DNA of 64,000 nucleotides from Podospora pseudoanserina (lineage: Eukaryota; Ascomycota; Sordariomycetes; Sordariales; Podosporaceae), in NCBI RefSeq assembly GCF_035222485.1, contig NC_085925.1, forward strand, positions 2,108,001 through 2,172,000. The letters are read 5' to 3'. Under the pieces are notes generated by a model that saw only the letters and a list, made by a program, of their open reading frames with translations, ran no database searches and was not told the DNA's origin. How positions within the stretch are numbered: the first letter of the stretch is position 1; each line of letters starts with the position of its first letter. Position numbers and translations under genes: made by a program. Shown here piece after piece: positions 1 through 12,180 of the stretch.

Positions 1-2468
1 GCCCACCAGCCAGACCTTGGACACATCCTTAAGAGCATCCATGCAAGTGCGGATCCGATCCTGCGTAACCTGTCGAATGGACTGCACCGGTGACCTGAGC
101 TGGTAGACGTGCATGATGAGCGCCGAGAACAAGCTGTACACCACGTACGCCGGGCAGTAGCGGAGCTCCCCGTGAGCTGTGAGGTTCTCAATAATCGAGG
201 TAATCATGGCCGCCGCCTGGAAAGCAATGTTGCGTGATGGGTAGGCCGAGTCTTCTGGGAACCTGTGGGAGCCACTCGGAGGCATGTGGGCGCGGTGAAG
301 CAGGCAGAGTGTGGTGTAGTAGTTGGAATGAAGCAGCGCAGACCAGAAGTGATGCCTCGGCATCTCCCAGTACACAATCTTGGGGCAGTTCTGAAGCCAG
401 TCCGCAAGCGCCATGTCGCTGTGTGTGAGGTCGATAGCGTTCTGCCGCCTGCCCTTGGCCGCCACCGAGTACTGCTGCGACAACACCAAGCCCATAATCT
501 CACAGAGCTTGACATACTGCAAGAAGAACTGAACGTGAATGGGATCCGGCGGGTGTTCGCCAGTAGGGTGGTCGGCATCGTCCTCGATGAAGTCATCCTC
601 GGTCAACATCTCCACGTCCGAATCATCGAGGTTGATGTGACAAGGCCGCCCAAGCGCAACCGCCACTGACCGATCCCTAGTGAACAGTGTCCACCAGATG
701 CGCTTCCATAACCTCTTGTCAGACCTGCTGAGCTGTGACCCCTCCACACTCCGGTGCATGCCCGAGCCCTGGGCGACGATGGTGGCGACACGGGTCCAGT
801 AAAACACATTCTTGGTGACGTCCTCGGGACCTTCCCAGTACCACCCCATCAACAAAAGGGACTGGACAATGGTCACCCGATCATCCTCATAGTTGGCATC
901 GTACAGAGCCTTGGCTCTCTTGTAGAAAGTCAAGGCTGCCGGCGTCGAAGAGCCGTTGGCATCCATCAGCTGAGAATTGGTACACACCCGTGACCCTGCC
1001 AACAGCATGGCTTGTAGCAGAAGCAGAGACGGCGGGTTCTTGGGGTCCTTGTACCGGCGCATGAACTTGGTCTTGTTGATCACAGGGACGACGGGATGGA
1101 TCCATCTGAAGTATGAGTCGATCAGCTCGTCGCAGAGGGACCTTGGCGGGAGCAGGAAAGCTCCTCGCTGGTGCAGGATTTCAATCTCGACATTGTCCAG
1201 CTCTGTCAGTCGTGCCCTGGATCCCTTGATATTCTCTGGCAGCGGGTAGTGGACGACATCTGCCGAGCTCTGACGGTCGTGAACAAGCAGCGTCAGGTTG
1301 GAAGACTCTCCAAGGTAGGCCACCCTGCCGGCCTCGGTGATGGGGGCCCGAGTAAACTTGGGCTTCATGACCAGATTCATATAGTTGGCCAAGGTGGCAT
1401 TATCAAACTCCTCCTTCTTCTGTTGCTCCTCGGTAGGGGCGGTCAAGGGGGTAGCTTCGTGGGTGTGATAGACAGCAGGAGGTCGGGTGCCACTGGGAAA
1501 AGTGCTGGACCCGGGAGGAAGTGATGATGATCGATCGTCGACCTCGCCTCGTTCACTACAGCCGCCGCGTCAGCATCCAACTATCAGACCGAACAAGCAT
1601 ATAAACTTTGAGCTATCAAGCACAGCACAGCAAGCGCACAGACGAGAACCCCGAGTACCTGGGCGAACCCGTGGAGAGCGAGGGCCTGCCACGCTATTTG
1701 TCGCAAAGCAAATAGATCAGGAGACAAAAGATATGGTGTGTGTGTGTGTGTGTGTGTATGTGTGTGGTGTCATTTACCTATCAGAATCCTTGGACTGGGC
1801 GATGCTGCTAGCCACCTTTTTGCGCTTCGGGGTAGGGATGCGGCATTCGATCTGAAAGGCGACGCAGTTGGTACACGGCACGCCGAGGCTGGCGGCATCG
1901 CATCGAACCTGCAACACTTGACGTGAGCAAAACAATACGATAAGACGAGAGATGGCATGTTCGTACTTTGCGTGCGTGGCATGTCTGTTGGGAATGACTG
2001 GTCAGCTTTCGAGGTCCCCAATGATAACCAACAGCTTGGGGGGAGGGGGGTACGGATGAGCCGAGGCACGAGATAGGCGAGGTATCGCGAATCGCCGAGG
2101 GGCACGTCAGGCCGCGGGTTGTCACCAAAAGATAACCCACCAGCCAAGGCTGCTGAAATATGGGACGTGATATAACAGTAAACTACTCACCTCGCATGCT
2201 CTTGAGGCTCGTTGTCTGTTTCAAGGGCAACAAGACAAAGTCAGCGCAAACCGTTCCACACCCTCAACTCCCCCGCATGGCGCAACGCCGCAGCGGCCGC
2301 ACCGGGAACCCACCTCCTGAAGCTCAATCCACCGGCCGTGTTGGTTGTGGATGTCGTGCCTGCCGCTGACGGGGCGGCAGATGGCGATACCGACTGTTGC
2401 GGAGATGTGGACGTTTGCTTGTTGGATGCCGGCGCGGGGGCTGCCGGAGGCGTTGAATCGATCTCCAT
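1..2468 (-). CDS. Zn2Cys6 transcription factor, CTF1/FarA-FarB type (3' end outside window)
   Basis: Likely nuclear regulator of the cutinase transcription factor 1 / Far family, which in filamentous fungi controls fatty-acid catabolism and cutinase genes. My model has five exons on the minus strand: 2468-2314, 2215-2191, 1984-1967, 1908-1778 and 1555 to beyond base 1. All junctions are GT-AG and keep frame. The zinc cluster is spread over four exons, with cysteines at residues 59, 62, 69, 78, 81 and 88 (spacing 2-6-8-2-6), followed by a basic PTPKRKK linker. The last exon carries the fungal-specific middle homology domain, including RVAYLGESSNLTLLVHDRQ and GRPCHINLDDSDVEMLTEDD, both hallmarks of this family as I remember it. 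The start is the ATG opening MEIDSTPP, before a Ser/Thr/Ala-rich leader. The C-terminus is cut by the window edge. Family call is firm; the alpha/beta (FarA/FarB) assignment is not. Confidence 0.9.
1736..1766. repeat. (TG)n microsatellite
   Basis: A dinucleotide TG run with one TA interruption. It lies inside the fourth intron of the zinc-cluster regulator, near its donor site, so length change should not affect the protein. Confidence 0.9.
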
Positions 2469-4660
2469 CTTGACTGGACAAGGTTCGCTGGACGTCGGTC
2501 GGTGTATATGGACGAGGCAAAGTATATCGCGTGCGCGTTTGAGACGGTGGGCTGTCGAGAGGAATCCGAACTGCAAGCGGTGGGATGAGTTAAGGTATGC
2601 TGTCCTTGGAAAATCCAGCGATCTAATTCGAGCCGGTGCTGTTGTTCGATGAGGCGAAGGTCTGGTCTGTATCCGGAGCTGCGTGGAATCTGGGAGACTA
2701 ATTGGAACCTCCTTGGCTAGCTAGCTATCTGCCTGCAGACATTGAAGGGCAATCTGATTGTAAAATGGCGAGAAATGGTGCTTCGAAGGTGAAATGAGGT
2801 GGTGAAAGACAAAGCACCGGCTTACCGAAGACACGGAAGTCCAGGAGATCCAAGAGGTCGTGCGATGATTGATGCTCGTTGCCCTTTGAGGGTTTGAAGG
2901 GGGGTGGGCCGAGAGCGAGATGGGGGAGAGCGAGATGGGGAACAGCCTAAGAACGGTCGATCCACCGCTCACAGAGCAGCGCAGGTGCAGCCTGCCAGCG
3001 CCTTTAGTGCAAAACGGTTGTCTTGGCTGAGCGTGCGGCCAGCCTCCGTCACCTGTGCAGCCACCGGGCTAGACAGGAATACCAAGAAACGCCGTTTTTC
3101 TTGCGCTCCCCTCAAATTGACAGTTCGTCTCGTCGTGATGGATCGTGCTTGCTGGAGCGTTTGTGAGTGCTTGCATATAGCGCAGGACCCCACTCACCTC
3201 AGCTGGGAACGGGAAGATGCGGATGCGGGACGGGGTTGCCTGGCATGTGAGAGAGGGAGAATAGAAAGAGGGGAGAGCTGTTTCGTTTTCCAGAAATCCA
3301 GCAGAGGCAGCACCGATGAGTGTAACAAACTTCTGGCCAACCGAGATTTATCACGCGGCTTCTCCTCCCCCTTCAGGAAGTCACCACCGGCCCTACTGTA
3401 CACCACAAATCCGGGGTTTCTTGGCCTTGAAACTTCCACTTTGCGCTGTCCCTGTCCACACCTCTCCACTTCGCGCTGTGCACTTATCATGGAGTTGCCT
3501 GCCACAGACTTGACAAGCTGCGCGCAATACGATCGATACATTCGCCGTTTCCGGATCGTTACTCTCAACGTCAGGTCACCACTCAGCCCATTGGATTTCC
3601 CGCGCATCCCGGTGATCCAAATACGTACTGCTGCGGTGGACAGCTTCCAAAGCAGCGGACATCGCCAATGACCGCCAGGCGGGGGGGGGGAGGGGGGGAT
3701 GGGTGCTCCAGCAGAGCAGCAGCAGTAAGTATCCAGTGTGGCAAGCAGTAGTCGTAAACGTTGTCCTTGGTTGATTTGTAAGAGGATTGCCAAAGTTTAT
3801 CCTTCAACTATAAGGTAAAACGACTAATAAAATAACTGACAGTCAACTGATCTTTTCCTAAGCTAGGAAAACGAATTCCCCGTCGATGTTTCACTACAAC
3901 CAACCACTCATCTAATATCACCATTTAGAGAATCATGCAACCTTATGCAGTCCGTCCTGCATATACTCACCAACCTATGTAAAACCCCCTTTCGTACACC
4001 AACCGCAACTAGCACCTCCAAATGCCTCCGAAACACAACCCAGCAGATTGGCACCCCGAAACAAGGCCAATTTTTGTTTAAACTAATAGCCAAGCTTTTA
4101 CAAACTCGTCCCTTTCCTCCTCTCCCAGGTAGGTTCTAGCCCACGAATGGGTATCATTCCCGATAGGTGGTTTGGCACACACACACACACACACACATCC
4201 ACCCGGGAGGGAGGTTTGGCACCACGACCGGTCCCCGTCCTCTTTGGCGTTAGATTGCCCTGTGCCTGTCACATGCTTCCGGACTTCCCCTCTGACTTTT
4301 TTTCCTCAGAGAAAAAGACCTGGGGTAAGAATTGGTCATGAGGGGAAGGAAGAAGAAAGGTCTCCCCCGCACAGAGTCCATAGGGCTGGACTAAGGAGTA
4401 AACGGCCAGGAACCTATTTTTGTTGTTAGCTCGTGACTTCTGTGCATAGGTATGGGATTTCAGACGAATATTGATATCCTCCCTGGCATTTGAGGTGGCA
4501 CATGTAACCCCGAGTTTCCTGAGCCAAATGCAATACACCAACAGATGATTCTCTACTAACGCTAAACACCTGTTCAAACTCCCCGCCCCTGATTACATGA
4601 CTTCCACTCACCAACACCCCCCTTCCCCCCCTTACCATCCCAACCACTCCCACCCCCTAC
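2469..4660. other. Intergenic region, 2.2 kb, no convincing gene
   Basis: This lies between the start of the minus-strand Zn2Cys6 regulator and the stop of the cyclase-associated protein gene. It should hold the regulator's promoter and long 5' leader. It contains a G-run near 3679 and a CA microsatellite. A 255-codon plus-strand frame (2904-3671) is open but resembles no family and shows no protein-like composition, so I left it out. Confidence 0.6.
4174..4198. repeat. (CA)n microsatellite
   Basis: A short CA dinucleotide run in the intergenic region downstream of the cyclase-associated protein gene. Confidence 0.85.
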
Positions 4661-6471
4661 CTAGCCAGCATGACTAACAATCTCGTTCACCATTTCCCCT
4701 TTCTCCTCATCATAATACGAACAAATCTGATTCGGCAGCGGCAGCTCCTTGTAGTCATCATCCTCCCCAATCACATTCACATTCACCCCCGTGCTCTTGC
4801 TTGTGAAAACCCTCGTGCTCTTGCTCTCCTTACTAAAGTAAATCTGCGCACCATCCACCTGATCCAACAGCACCGTCGGAATCTTCCCCATGACCTGCAG
4901 CGCCAAGTTCTGCGACTTGACCGCGTCAATGGTGGAGACCAAATCATCCACAACAAGAGACAATCTCGTCGTGTTTTCAATCGTGACAGCGTTCGCCTTG
5001 CCCTTGAGGACGATGGTGGTTTTGGTGCACTTGGAGATGAGGAGGGAGTGGCTCATTTCGACTTCAATCTCGATGGGTTCGTCTTGGCTGTCGTAGTTTT
5101 CCTGGCAGAAAGTCATTAGCTTGGTTTGCGATAAAACCAAGACCGCAAGCACCTACAATGGTCCACTTGTTCCCTTCAAGCACCTTCTTGGGCGGCTTCT
5201 TAACCCGCATGCTCTCCGGCTTGGGCTTCTTCCCCGGAGCCGGGCTCTTCCCGCGAGCAGAAGAGCCCTCAGACGACACCACCGAGCTCGCGCGGAGCGA
5301 CGGGTTCTTATGCGTCATCTCAGACTTGTCGACCTTCCTAAGACCCTTGGTCACCGCCTCGCCCTGGTTCAACTCCGAGAAAACAGCGCCAAACCCGCCG
5401 GCCGGAGCAGGCTCTGCCTTTTGCTCGTTAATCCTAAGAACCGGTGGAGGACCGGGAGGAGGGGGCGGGGGGGGAGGAGGAGGGGCACCACCCGCTGGCG
5501 GCGCTGGAGCCGCAGGAGCACCAGCAGAAGGAGCATTTTCCAGAGCCTTTGCCACCTCGGAGGCATGCTGACCGTTGGGATTCCACGTGAGTCCATCAGG
5601 GAATCTGTCCTTGACGTATTCGATCAGTGCGGGAAAGATGTTGTAATAGGCCTTGATCCATTCAAGGTGCTTCGCATCGCCACTATTCACCGTTAGATCC
5701 TACCATCCACCAACCACGCAGTCCACCAGCCAATCTCACCTTTCCTTATTAGCCGTGATGACCTTGTTTCCAAAGAACTGCGCCGAGTCCCTAGCCTCCT
5801 GAACATGCTTGTACGGCTTGGTGGGAATGGTAGGCCAGGCCAGCACAATGATGCTGTCGGCAACAGCCGAGACATGATTGAAGAAAGGATCCGACCTATG
5901 TGCCTTGTCCTTGATGGCATTGACGGCCTTGATAACGTCGGCAATCGGCTCAATCAACTTCTGGTACACAGGGGCATCGGCACCCTTAAGGTCGGGTCGC
6001 TTGGATTTGGTCGAAAGGTGGATGAACTTGGAGATCTCCGTGTACCCCTTCAGGGCCAGCCTGGCCTGCTCGGCGACAGGGCCACCAATCTCCTCGCTGA
6101 GTTTAACCCATTTCTCGACATGGTTGGCGATGAATGCGTTGAAATCTTCTACTTGCTCGGGGAGCTCTTCTTTCACAGGCGCAGCGGGCTTCGGGGCTGG
6201 TGGCGGCGGAGGAGGGGGTGCGAGGGCTCTGATCAAGGGAGCAGGGGTGGAACTCTGGGGAGTGGTGGTGGACGATGGGCCCTGGGGTGTCTGGGCGGCG
6301 GCGGATTCGAGATCGATTGCTGACTGCGCGATGTCCTCCAGGCGCGAAGTTGCGGCTTCCAGTCTGCGCAACAACACCGTTAGGGGGGGTTCAATCGCTG
6401 TGGAGGCCGGCGTGGGTGGCATACCTCTTGATAAGAGTCGTAAAGTTATGCATGGTGCTATGGGTCGCCAT
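4661..6471 (-). CDS. cap1: Adenylyl cyclase-associated protein (CAP/Srv2)
   Basis: CAP couples adenylyl cyclase/Ras signalling to actin turnover, recycling ADP-actin with cofilin. Four exons on the minus strand (6471-6425, 6363-5740, 5682-5157, 5101-4661) give 545 residues, a normal CAP length. The start is the ATG opening MATHSTMHNF; the first intron follows codon 15. Domains in order: a short N-terminal coiled-coil/cyclase-binding segment with LEAATSRLEDIA (about 17-26); a first proline run (about 64-76); the helical folded domain (about 86-240); a second long polyproline stretch (about 290-305), the profilin/SH3-binding region; a basic linker; and the C-terminal beta-helix CARP/actin-binding domain (about 385-545) starting near the KWTIENYDSQ junction. 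The family call is firm. GTT and GA microsatellites sit just upstream of the start. Confidence 0.95.
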
Positions 6472-6522
6472 GGTGGGCGACAGGTGTGTGCCTAAGCAAA
6501 GGAGATGATGCGTACAAGTGTT

Positions 6523-6565
<43 letters not shown>
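6523..6565. repeat. (GTT)n microsatellite
   Basis: A GTT trinucleotide run about 50 bases upstream of the CAP start codon, hence CAA-type repeats in the likely 5' leader of that minus-strand gene. Confidence 0.9.
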
Positions 6566-6575
6566 AGGTAAGTTG

Positions 6576-6578
<3 letters not shown>

Positions 6579-6626
<48 letters not shown>
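6579..6626. repeat. (GA)n microsatellite
   Basis: A nearly pure GA run of about 48 bases next to the GTT run. On the CAP sense strand it reads as a CT-rich tract, typical of fungal core promoters and 5' leaders. The rest of 6472-6981 holds no gene I can see. Confidence 0.9.
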
Positions 6627-6629
<3 letters not shown>

Positions 6630-6981
6630 GATAAGTGTACTTACAACAAGCAGGTTCCAGGTTGTTGGGGCGTTCGTAACTGAGCTGCCTCATCCTTGTG
6701 TCAAGCTAAGCTCCTGGCTCCAAGGGGAGGTGGGGTTGCTTGGAGCTCCACCCGCCGTGTCCAATGATATCCATGTGTTTCTTACAGCCTCGTCGTTGCA
6801 AAGCCACCGCACTATGTCGGCTTAAAGGATCAAAACTTCTGCCTATGTCAGGATCATGATATATGTATCTTTTATGTCACCTCCCTACCCAATACCTCGC
6901 TATATAGGTACTGCCCATCATTTTATATATACCTTCCTTTTAGTATCCACATGACACCCCCCACATTCCACATACTCCCCA

Positions 6982-9900
6982 TCATATCCTCCCGTCAGCC
7001 TTCCCATCACCCACCACCCCATTTTTCTTCTCCCCATTTCCAACAACCTTCTCCTCCCTCTCAACCTCCACCCCCGAGATAAACACCCCGCTAACCGGCT
7101 CCAAAGCCGCCACAAACACACACAACAAGCTCGCAATCACAAAGTGGCTGATCGTGCTCCCAATCTCAAGCCATGACCCTTCATCCTTGACCACCCAAAA
7201 GAAATAGAGCGTCAACACGTCACTGACCGCCATAACCGTCATAAACAGCGCCGAGGGCGCAACCCCCAGCCTCTTGTTCAGAATCCCAAGATTGGCCGAA
7301 ATCAGAGCAAATGGAATCATCAACTTCAAGATCAACAGAGCGCCTTGCGAAAAAGGGTCAAAGATGGGAATGAGCCGCAGCACCGACTCGAGAGAGAAGG
7401 AAGAGACAGAGGCGACGTTTCCGGTGGAGAAGAATGCTGACTGGATGAGCACCAGGAAGAATAGCGAGGTGCGGAGGTCGGGAAGAGTCAGAGGGCGGTG
7501 GTCGATGCCCTCGGGAGATGGTGGTGGAGGGGGCGAAGCGCGGTAGATGGCGTGCTCGAGTCTCACCCAGCTGACCAGCACCGCAGAGAAAGCCACGTAG
7601 AAGAGGCCTTCATACGAGATGGTCAAGATGACAAAGGTCGGGGCGCAGGTGAGGAAGATGATGAGCAGCCGATGGAGGTAGTGCGTGTTCGACTCGTTGC
7701 TGGGTACAAGCTTATAGGCCAGAGGCATCAGAAGAGACAGCACAAGGACAACCCAGCCTACGATTTGGTTGCCTCGAGGAAGGCCTTGTTTGGCCTGCAG
7801 CGAGAGTGCGCTGGAGCGCGTGACAACCATGGCCAAGGCTGTGAGGCCAATTTGGACGCCCACAAGGGTGCGGGAGAAGTGATTTTGCGTTGGCGAGGCT
7901 TGTTCGGTAGGGCGGGAGAAGTCGGCGAGGATATAGTCTTCAAACATCAGATAAACAAGGCCGATAAGAACCATAATACCGCCACCGCCAACACTGTTGA
8001 AGGGTCAGTATTGCTCAAGAAGTGGCTGGAGGGAGGGATACGAACATTTGATTAACATCCTCGGTCTTCATGGCCGGGAGTAATGTGAATGTGCTCATGG
8101 CCAGGCATGAGAGGAACCATGTGGCGGACAGAGCAGCATGCTCTTGCAGGAAAGAAAATCCATAGGCGATAGGCCAGAAAGCGCCAATTGCATAGAGACC
8201 AGTTAAGATCTCACGGTGAATGTATCCCAGCGCCTATATGAGTTAGCATCAGGATGATTTGGGTGAGGGAAGACCGAGAAACACACCAGTGATACGATGA
8301 TTGCAATGTAAATTGCCGTGTTGAACAAAAGCGAAACAACACTTGCGCCCGACTTTACGTGGCCAAACAGTTGCTTGCCCCCCGCTGCAATACTTTCTCG
8401 TCGAGCATAGACTCCCTCCCAGAAGAATACTGGGAAGAAAGCATAGAGATAATAGGTGGGGGGCGACTTGGAGATGACGAAGGAGGCGTAAAGAGCAACC
8501 AGGATAGACGAGGCGACGACAGTGCCACCCAGTGTTCTGGAAGGCTTCACCCTTCCGTGCAAGACATGCAAATCAATGACAGTCGTCAGAGCATATGCCA
8601 TCCAGCCAAAGTACCCGATGGTGATCAAAGCTCGCAAGAACAGCCAGTCATATCTCTGGAGGTATTTGAGACCACCGAGCCCGATTTTCATCAGGGCGGC
8701 AGATTCCTCAATCGCCTCCTCATAATTTCCACTCCGGATAAGCTTCTTGACGTCGGCAACGCGACGTTCTGCCGTAAGCCCGTTCTCGCTCAGCGGCTTA
8801 TAAGGTCTGTACCTGAGCTCGGTAGCCATTTTCTGTTCCTCCTTGACGCGATACTGCTCCAGGACACCCTGAGCATTAACAAGCGATGCCTTGGCCTTTT
8901 CTTTCAAATCGGCCGCAAGGAAAGGTAACGGCAACTCGCCCACCGAGTTTGCGGGAAACTCGACCCCAATAAGATAAGCCATGAGCGCAGCAACGTCCGC
9001 CTGCGCAACATCGTGCCTCCTGACGTGGTCGAGATTCCAGTCCGAAGAGTACTCGTCATGTCCAGGGGCCACCCCTCCAGGGTACAGCTCAGGCTTGGCA
9101 ACCCCTGAGCCCCAAGAAATCAAGGGAGTTCGCGTGTTGTCCGGATGGCCGTCGCCGTGGCTTCCCCAGTCACTCATACCATGGTCGGCCGTGAACACAA
9201 ATGCCGTCCTGCCGTCGCGATAGAAATCTTCGATCAACTCGGTAATTTCCTTTACGCCTTGGTCCACCACCTTGATATTATTCAGGTACTCTTTGGAATA
9301 CGGACGGTGGAAGTGACCGGTGGTATCCAATCCCAAAAGATGCAGGAAGAAGACAATCCTGTCTTGTCGCAGCGCATCACCGAGCGTCTTGTTCGTCTTG
9401 GCCTCGGCGAACAGCTCCTTAACATGGTCGAATACCCAAAGATCCAAAACAAGAGCATCGCTCGAAAAGTCCTCCATTTCATGGCCGTACATGTAAGCAT
9501 CAACCCTCCCAGGAACAGCACCGTGCTCAAACATTGGCAAAATATCAGGACTACCCCAGCTCCAAGTATGTCTGCTGCGGTTGAACACGCTGTCAAAGTT
9601 GACCGGGTTCATCTTCCAGCCGGTGGTGACAGCCGAGACATCTTCGTAGAGACCTGCAATAAGCGCAACATGGCCTGGTCTGGATTCGGTGGGAACGCGT
9701 GTGTGGGAAACACCAAACGTGCCTTTCTCGAGGATCTTGGATCGCAGAAAAGGGGCCAAGGGTCTTGGCACAAGGTCGTTGTCGGATTTCGGGTAGGGCT
9801 CGGGGTGGGACTGAAATGCTTTGTCGGCGCGCAATCCGTCTCCTAGAAAGTACACATTGTGTAAGTTGAGAGACTTGACAAGAAAAGGGGCCAGTCGAGT

Positions 9901-10086
9901 GTACGTACCCACAAACAAAACTAGACGATCCGCAGGCGCTCGCTGTGATGGTGGCCTTTCGACTTCGAACAGGCGCATTCCCGAGACGATGGGACTGACG
10001 AAGTAAATGTCGAAAATAGAGTAAATGTAGGCAAGGTGAAAAATGACGGCAATTGCTAAAAACCGAAACCGTGGAAACGAAGCCAT
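6982..10086 (-). CDS. mcd4: GPI ethanolamine phosphate transferase 1 (Mcd4/PIG-N)
   Basis: This ER membrane enzyme adds ethanolamine phosphate to the first mannose of the GPI anchor precursor. Four exons (10086-9909, 9842-8287, 8233-8046, 7993-6982) encode 977 residues, typical for Mcd4. Residues 1-35 contain an N-terminal membrane segment. The lumenal alkaline-phosphatase-like domain opens with the metal-binding GDGLRAD motif at 60-66 and includes GHVALIAGLYEDVSAV, LLGLDTTGHFHRP and FTADHGMSDWGSHGDGHPD, the conserved metal and catalytic region. The C-terminal half is a multi-pass membrane domain carrying GYIHREILTG. Intron 1 (9843-9908) is 66 bases, has no in-frame stop and lies immediately before the GDG motif. 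The start is the ATG opening MASFPRFRF, giving a good signal anchor. The gene is divergent from cdc27 with 554 bases between the starts. Confidence 0.96.
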
Positions 10087-10640
10087 ACTGGTACACGGTG
10101 GTGGCCGGGTGCGCCGACCTCGAAAGATGCAAGCTCTGGTAAATTGTTGCAACGAGAGTCGCGAAGCAAAAGAAGGATTAGATCAAAGTGGGCAAAACGA
10201 TTGAGTACTGGCGCAACATGGCGCAACAACAACAACAACACCAACAACAACAGTCAAAACAGGCGCGATGGAATATGTTGGAGGGGGAAAAATGGGTTCA
10301 CGGGGGAGGACACTCAACGGTGAACCGTGATGGCTGAAGTCCCCAGGATCAGGTAAGCTTTTGGATGCCGACTGGTGGGTACACCAAACGTTTTCTCGCG
10401 CCTCGTTGCATCGGCCCGGCTGTCATCTGGACAGGGGTCTTTCAGGGGCTGCAGGCCAGCCAACTGTGGGCAGTGGCTTTATAGTGGATAACGTGACTTC
10501 GCGGCACCACTTTACGCTTTCCACAGGAGCAAAAGTCGCGACTTGACGCGTTCCCATCCGGCACCTCATTCACTCCCATCCAACTGCCTCCCCCTTGGAT
10601 TCATCAGTTTGAATGAAAACAATCACACCAGTCAATCATC
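10087..10640. promoter_or_regulatory. Divergent promoter region between mcd4 and cdc27
   Basis: A 554-base spacer between two outward-facing starts. It contains an AAC-repeat tract near 10228-10249 in the mcd4 leader. GACGCG/CGCG-type words occur near 10545-10550, resembling the MluI cell-cycle box (ACGCGT) of replication genes but imperfect here. I see no gene. Confidence 0.5.
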
Positions 10641-12180
10641 ATGGACACATATCTCAAATATCTGTCTGAGACCGTTCTCGCGGAGGAAAAGGTGGTATGT
10701 ACAGGGCATTTCCGGGCTGTTATGGCATTTGACACTTGCTAACATGGACAGGTCGATTATGTTCTGTTGAGCCAGACTCTCCAAGTGCCGGTCAACATTG
10801 CCAAGCAGTGCGTTTCCCACTCAAGGTTCATTCAGAAAGACTCTACTGATTTGTTGCGACAGGATGCTCTATGAGTTTCACCGGACTCAAAATGCGAAGC
10901 GCCCTGGAAGTGTACATGCCACTTATCTCATCTATGGAGTGAAGTACAACACCAATTCTCAGAATGGAGGAGACGAGGACATGCCCGATGCGGACTCGGT
11001 GACCGACGTTGTTCCTGTCTACCATCTTCACCTGGTCACAGAGGAGAAGCTCAGAGGTGAGTTTCCAAGCTCCAGCCCGGTGTCACATTCAAGGGCATGT
11101 GCTTATTGTCTGTAAGATGTTCTGGCGGAATATGAAGAGGTTGCGACAATTCACGTCTACAGCGTCTCTCCACAACCCGTCAAGGTTTGTTGCTGATTCA
11201 TCGATGCTCCGAACCACGACCAAGCTGACACTCTTCTCAGGACATGGCCTTGCTGGCAGATCTCGCGCAAGAGGTCCGCAAAAGTGACAAACAGGTCCCA
11301 GTCAGCATAACCAACCCCAATGTGCGCACTCGGGAGCGGAAGGGCCTTGGTCCCAAAGCCGCCACTGCTGCCACGGCTGCTGTCAAGCAACAACCAAAAG
11401 CCACTTCAACGGTCAAGGAGGAACCCAAGGTCGCTGTGGAAACCAAGCCAGCTGAGCAAACCAAACCAACTGTAAAGACCGAGAAACCTGCAAAGGCCGC
11501 AACTTCAGCCCCGGCCAAGAAGCCTGCACCTGCCAGGAGCTCTGATATCATGGCTGCCTTTTCCAAGGCGGCAGCACTGCCCAAGAAAGAAAAATCATCA
11601 AAGCCGGCGTCACCAGCTGTCACGGAGACGAACACGCCGGCACTGTCTGACGAAGATGACGACGAAGAGGAGATGCCCCAGCCAAAGGCTCGTCCCAAGC
11701 CCGGATCCAAGACCAAGAAACAGAGGGAGGAGGATTTGCGGCGCATGATGGAAGAGGACGATAGCGAGGAGGCGCCGGCTTCAGAGAGAGCTGAGTCTCC
11801 CGAAGAGCCTGAGCCTGAGCCGATGGAAGCAGAGGAAGAGGCGCCAGAACCTGTCGAGGAAGAGAAGGAGGTTGTTGAAACAACGAGCAACGGGCGCCGG
11901 CGTGGAAAGAGAAGAGTGATGCGGAAGAAGCAGATTATGGATGAGCAAGGATACCTTGGTAAGTTCCTACGATTAGTTCTCAACTATCACGAGACTAACA
12001 TTCTGCCCAGTTACCATCCAAGAACCTGGGTGGGAGTCTTTCTCGGAAGATGAAGCTCCTCCGCCGCCCAAAGTCGTCAAGACCACCAGCTCTGCTTCTT
12101 CAACCCAGGGTTCCAAGGCAAAGAAGCCGGCGGCCAAAGGTCAAGGCAGCATTATGTCTTTCTTTTCCAAGAAGGCTTGA
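10641..12180 (+). CDS. cdc27: DNA polymerase delta subunit Cdc27/Pol32/POLD3
   Basis: Third subunit of replicative DNA polymerase delta, linking the catalytic complex to PCNA. Six exons (10641-10694, 10752-10807, 10863-11056, 11117-11184, 11241-11958, 12011-12180) give 419 residues. The N-terminal winged-helix region is MDTYLKYLSETVLAEEKVVD through LLSQTLQVPVNIAKQMLYEF, then the conserved HATYLIYG strand. The middle is Lys/Ala/Pro- and Glu-rich and likely disordered. The C-terminus ends with a canonical PIP box, QGSIMSFFSKKA, as expected for PCNA binding. The ATG context and an intron immediately after codon 18 fit the family. Five introns in a short gene is high but each joins in frame. The divergent partner is mcd4. 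Confidence 0.93.

Noticed and set aside
2904-3671. 255-codon plus-strand open frame
   Set aside because: No family resemblance, random composition and no supporting splice or promoter signals; it lies in the promoter/leader region of the Zn2Cys6 gene.
4146-4204. CA and other dinucleotide runs as possible CRISPR-like or satellite arrays
   Set aside because: Simple microsatellites without spacer structure; CRISPR arrays are not expected in fungi.
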